From Anaerolineae bacterium (GTDB lineage Bacteria; Chloroflexota; Anaerolineae; 4572-78; NAK82): DNA of 8,046 nucleotides. The DNA is taken from assembly GCA_030597485.1 (NCBI GenBank), contig JAUVRU010000063.1:1-8046 (forward strand), written 5' to 3'. This document shows positions 5,759 to 8,046 of the stretch, piece by piece. Numbering within the stretch: position 1 is the first letter of the stretch; each line of letters begins with the position of its first letter. Both the position numbers and the translations under genes were made by a program. The notes beneath the pieces were generated by a model. The model was not told where the DNA came from. It saw only the letters and a list, made by a program, of their open reading frames with translations, and did no database searches.

Positions 5759-7501
5759 GTGGTCAGAAAACATCACTCAGGACGGGGCCAGAGGCAATGG
5801 TACCGGGTTGACCTTCACCTGCACACACCCGGGTCAGCCGACTATGCTCAGCCCAACGTTTCGTATTTAGATATCCTGCAGCAGGCCGAGAGCCGAGGGT
5901 TGGATATCATCGCCTTCACCGACCACAACACGATGATGGGCTATGCGTCGATGCGGAAGGAAATCGAGGATCTGACGCTGCTGGAACAACGAAAACGCCT
6001 TCACGCCGATGAGAAGCGCCGATTGGACGAGTATCGGCGGCTGTTGGAAAAGATCCTGGTCCTGCCTGGATTCGAGCTGACAGCAACGCTGGGCTTTCAC
6101 ATCCTGGGCATCTTTGCTCCCCAAATCACTGTTCGAGAGTTAGAATATGTCTTGCTTCGTCTCAACGTCCCGGCCGACCAGTTGGACAAAGGTTCCACCG
6201 AGGTAGGTGCCACCGTTGACGTGTTGACCGCCTACCGGATCATCAACGAGGCCGGCGGGTTGGTGATAGCGGCTCACGCCAATTCCAGCCACGGGGTAGC
6301 ACTGCGCGGTTTCGACTTTGGGGGGCAGACGAAGATCGCCTACACCCAAGACCCCCATCTGCACGCGCTGGAAGTGACCGATCTGGAAAGCAAGGGCCGG
6401 CGGCGCACTGCGCTCTTCTTCAATGGCTCAAAGCCTGAATACCCTCGAGCGATGCATTGCATCCAGGGATCCGACTCCCATCAGCTCAGTCGAGACCCGC
6501 GTGACAAGAACCAGCTCGGTGTTGGAGACCGGGTTACTGAAGTGCTTCTTGAGGAGGCGTCCTTTGAGGCTTTGCTGGAGGTTTTCCAGAGCCAGGATCT
6601 TGCCCGTACCCGGCCTTACCGTCCTACTACGCAGGATCCTTTTGACCACGTGCAGGCCGCGCGCGAGCAGGGCGCCAGCATCGTCCAGTCATTTCACGAA
6701 AGGATGACCCGTCACGGCGGGCGGCTGCACGCCATCATCTGCGATGTCTGTGCATTCTCCAACACCAATGGCGGCTCTATCTACGTAGGCGCGTCGGCGA
6801 ACACCAAATCCCCGCCCGTCGGTGTTGATAACGCACCCGAAGCTATCAGTACCCTCAGGGCGGAGATCGAACGCAAGATAACGCCGCCCCTGCACGTATC
6901 AATTGATACACTGGCGTCTCGGGGGACAAAGGTGTTGCGGATAGGGGTGCCGGTGGGCAAGGAGCCGCCGTATGCCGTGGACGAGAACAAAATCTACGTC
7001 CGCAATGAGTCCGAGTCCAACATGGCCGTCCGCGACGAAATCGTCCGTCTGGTGATGAAGCAGGCCGAAGGTCCCCCGTCAGCCGCAGAGCCCGCCAAGG
7101 CTGAGGCTGAGGCAGACACCGAAACCGCAGAAAAGGCTGAGCCAGTCGAAAGCGGGATTGTGCCGCCCAAGACAGGCGTCGAGATCGCGTTCAGTGAGGA
7201 GCGCAAGGGAAACCGATACTATGCCATGAAGGATCTCCGTAATGGAAACGTCGTGCATAACGTCACCCAGCAGTCCGCGCGCAGACTGTGGCAATATGCC
7301 ATCACCGAATCGGTCAAACATGGTGTGAAGGCAGAAGACGCGAAGTGGGCGGGAGATGTTGGCTTGCTGAAACGGTACAAGCGTGGCACCAAACAACGCT
7401 ACGACCTGGTTCATCGTGAGACGGATGGCACCCTTCACGTCTACTATGGTGTCACCGACGATGGAATACACGGCCCCTGGCGGCAAGTGGTAGGAGGGTA
7501 A
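5759..7501 (+). CDS. PHP metal-dependent phosphoesterase fused to an AlbA_2 (Schlafen-type) domain and an unknown C-terminal domain
   Basis: This 580-residue protein has three parts. Residues 14-285 form a PHP phosphoesterase domain: DLHLH (His20, His22), FTDHN (Asp55, His56), Glu106 in GFELT, His114, His173 in AAHANSS, and GSDSH (Asp239, His241). All expected metal ligands appear present, so it is probably active, perhaps on nucleotides or nucleic acid ends as in COG0613/TrpH relatives. A Lys/Arg/Glu-rich helical insertion lies at 64-99. Residues about 300-432 resemble AlbA_2 (DNA_binding_4) domains: [15 protein letters not shown] (331-345) followed by IYVRNESES (412-420). An Ala/Glu/Pro-rich linker (436-470) leads to a C-terminal domain (474-580) that I do not recognise. 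No signal peptide or membrane segment is visible. GTG 5759 is the first in-frame start after a TGA at 5753, with AGGAG 10 nt upstream. The substrate and role are unknown. Confidence 0.85.
   Translation: MVRKHHSGRGQRQWYRVDLHLHTPGSADYAQPNVSYLDILQQAESRGLDIIAFTDHNTMMGYASMRKEIEDLTLLEQRKRLHADEKRRLDEYRRLLEKILVLPGFELTATLGFHILGIFAPQITVRELEYVLLRLNVPADQLDKGSTEVGATVDVLTAYRIINEAGGLVIAAHANSSHGVALRGFDFGGQTKIAYTQDPHLHALEVTDLESKGRRRTALFFNGSKPEYPRAMHCIQGSDSHQLSRDPRDKNQLGVGDRVTEVLLEEASFEALLEVFQSQDLARTRPYRPTTQDPFDHVQAAREQGASIVQSFHERMTRHGGRLHAIICDVCAFSNTNGGSIYVGASANTKSPPVGVDNAPEAISTLRAEIERKITPPLHVSIDTLASRGTKVLRIGVPVGKEPPYAVDENKIYVRNESESNMAVRDEIVRLVMKQAEGPPSAAEPAKAEAEADTETAEKAEPVESGIVPPKTGVEIAFSEERKGNRYYAMKDLRNGNVVHNVTQQSARRLWQYAITESVKHGVKAEDAKWAGDVGLLKRYKRGTKQRYDLVHRETDGTLHVYYGVTDDGIHGPWRQVVGG
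7492..7497 (+). promoter_or_regulatory. Ribosome binding site of mog inside the end of the PHP gene
   Basis: A perfect AGGAGG lies in the last codons of the upstream gene, 7 nt before GTG 7505. It supports the GTG start and coupling of mog translation to the PHP-AlbA_2 gene. Confidence 0.85.
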
Positions 7502-7504
7502 GGC

Positions 7505-8017
7505 GTGACTCGGGTAGGCGTCCTCACAGTAAGCGACCGCGCAGCCAGCGGCCAGTACGAAGATCGTAGTGGTCCTGCAATCCAGGAGATGATCGCCGAA
7601 CGTATGGCGGCCCAGGTGGTGGAATACTCTGTGGTGCCGGATGAGTTTGATGCTGTCAGGAATATCCTCATCACCTGGAGCGACGAGCGCAAATTGGACC
7701 TGGTCTTCACCACCGGTGGCACCGGCTTTGCACCTCGTGACCTGACTCCCGAAGCCACCAAATCAGTCATCGAGCGGGAGGCGCCCGGGCTGAGAGGTAC
7801 GGTGCGACGCGACAGCCGGCTCATAACACCTCACGCAATGCTCAGCCGGGCAGTGGCGGGCATCCGGGGGCATACACTCATTGTCAACCTTCCCGGAAGC
7901 CCCAAAGCCACCCGTGAGAACCTGGACAGCATATTGCCCGCCCTGCCCCATGCGATGGAGCTTTTGCTGGACTTGCCCGGGGCTGCGGCAGGTCACCGGG
8001 CAACGGTCGCCCCGTGA
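7505..8017 (+). CDS. mog: Molybdenum cofactor biosynthesis protein, MogA/MoaB family (molybdopterin adenylyltransferase)
   Basis: Members of this family adenylylate molybdopterin with ATP, preparing it for metal insertion in cytosolic molybdenum cofactor synthesis. The protein is 170 residues, within the usual 160-195. It opens with VGVLTVSDRAASGQYEDRSG (4-23), the family's N-terminal strand and loop. The binding motif TTGGTGFAPRDLTPEAT is at 69-85 and NLPGSPKATRENL at 128-140. Both are hallmarks of the MoCF-binding fold. MogA and MoaB cannot be separated safely by eye; the N-terminal SDRAASG suggests MogA. The gene starts with GTG, 3 bp after the PHP gene's stop, with a perfect AGGAGG in the upstream gene. 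Cotranscription with it is therefore very likely, although a functional link is not obvious. The last ~14 residues form a variable Gly/Ala-rich tail whose DNA contains an 8-bp inverted repeat. Confidence 0.93.
   Translation: MTRVGVLTVSDRAASGQYEDRSGPAIQEMIAERMAAQVVEYSVVPDEFDAVRNILITWSDERKLDLVFTTGGTGFAPRDLTPEATKSVIEREAPGLRGTVRRDSRLITPHAMLSRAVAGIRGHTLIVNLPGSPKATRENLDSILPALPHAMELLLDLPGAAAGHRATVAP
7973..8003. repeat. 8-bp inverted repeat at the 3' end of mog
   Basis: TTGCCCGG (7973-7980) and CCGGGCAA (7996-8003) are perfect inverted arms 15 bp apart, inside the last codons of mog. No T-tract follows. It could form a hairpin near the end of the transcript, or be a coincidence in a GC-rich coding tail. 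Confidence 0.3.
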
Positions 8018-8046
8018 GTATGCTCTGCGGCCTCGTCCTCCATCTC
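8014..8046 (+). other. Window end: possible start of another gene, unresolved
   Basis: A GTG at 8014 overlaps the mog TGA stop as GTGA and opens a frame to the window end (MSMLCGLVLHL), with a second in-frame ATG at 8020. I see no Shine-Dalgarno sequence. On the minus strand the tail also stays open: one frame would read EMEDEAAEHTHGATVAR and stop just inside mog, which would fit the hydrophilic C-terminus of a convergent gene. Neither reading can be chosen from 30 bases. Confidence 0.15.

Noticed and set aside
5759..8017. PHP gene plus mog as a defence system
   Set aside because: AlbA_2 and PHP domains do occur in defence proteins, but the neighbours here (lon, hsp20, mog) are housekeeping and no partner ATPase, toxin or nuclease is present.
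1..8046. CRISPR array, insertion sequence, tRNA or prophage traces
   Set aside because: No spaced direct repeats, transposase, terminal inverted repeats, tRNA cloverleaf or phage genes are visible; nearly all bases are accounted for by housekeeping genes.

Overview
The window is a gene-dense, moderately GC-rich bacterial chromosome segment with no mobile elements, tRNA or rRNA genes, or CRISPR arrays that I can see. It holds six recognisable genes in two divergent blocks around an intergenic region of about 290 bp (2509-2798). A mevalonate kinase gene next to a formate-tetrahydrofolate ligase gene, an Hsp20-Lon pair, and a PHP/AlbA_2-type protein suggest a Chloroflexota-like organism (Anaerolineae/Caldilineae or relatives). 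This is an inference from gene content and protein flavour; nothing in the window identifies the taxon directly.

Left block, minus strand, read right to left. fhs (2508-751) encodes a 585-residue formate-tetrahydrofolate ligase of a eukaryote/MTHFD1-like sequence flavour. A 104-bp gap with a very stable 12-bp hairpin follows. Then comes the first ~215 codons of a mevalonate kinase gene (646 to the window edge). fhs has a good sigma-70-type promoter (TTGACA, 17 bp, TACTAT with extended -10), a perfect 6-bp dyad at the predicted transcription start, and a near-perfect Shine-Dalgarno sequence that fixes its start at 2508.

Right block, plus strand. A strong extended -10 promoter (TTGCTC, 18 bp, TGG-TATAAT, 2726-2755) precedes hsp20 (2799-3206), lon (3210-5708), a three-part PHP-AlbA_2-unknown-domain protein (5759-7501) and a MogA/MoaB-type molybdopterin adenylyltransferase (7505-8017). 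hsp20 and lon are 3 bp apart, and so are the PHP gene and mog. In both pairs the downstream ribosome binding site lies inside the upstream gene's last codons, which implies translational coupling. A stem-loop without a U-tract lies in the 50-bp lon/PHP gap.

Hsp20 (holdase) and Lon (unfoldase-protease) form a logical proteostasis pair: the chaperone keeps damaged proteins soluble and Lon degrades them. The PHP-AlbA_2 protein is the least understood gene. It keeps a full set of PHP metal ligands, a Schlafen-type AlbA_2 nucleic-acid-binding-like domain, an Ala/Glu-rich linker, and a C-terminal domain of about 107 residues that I do not recognise. I see no clear novel multi-gene system; that fusion protein is the best candidate for undescribed biology here.
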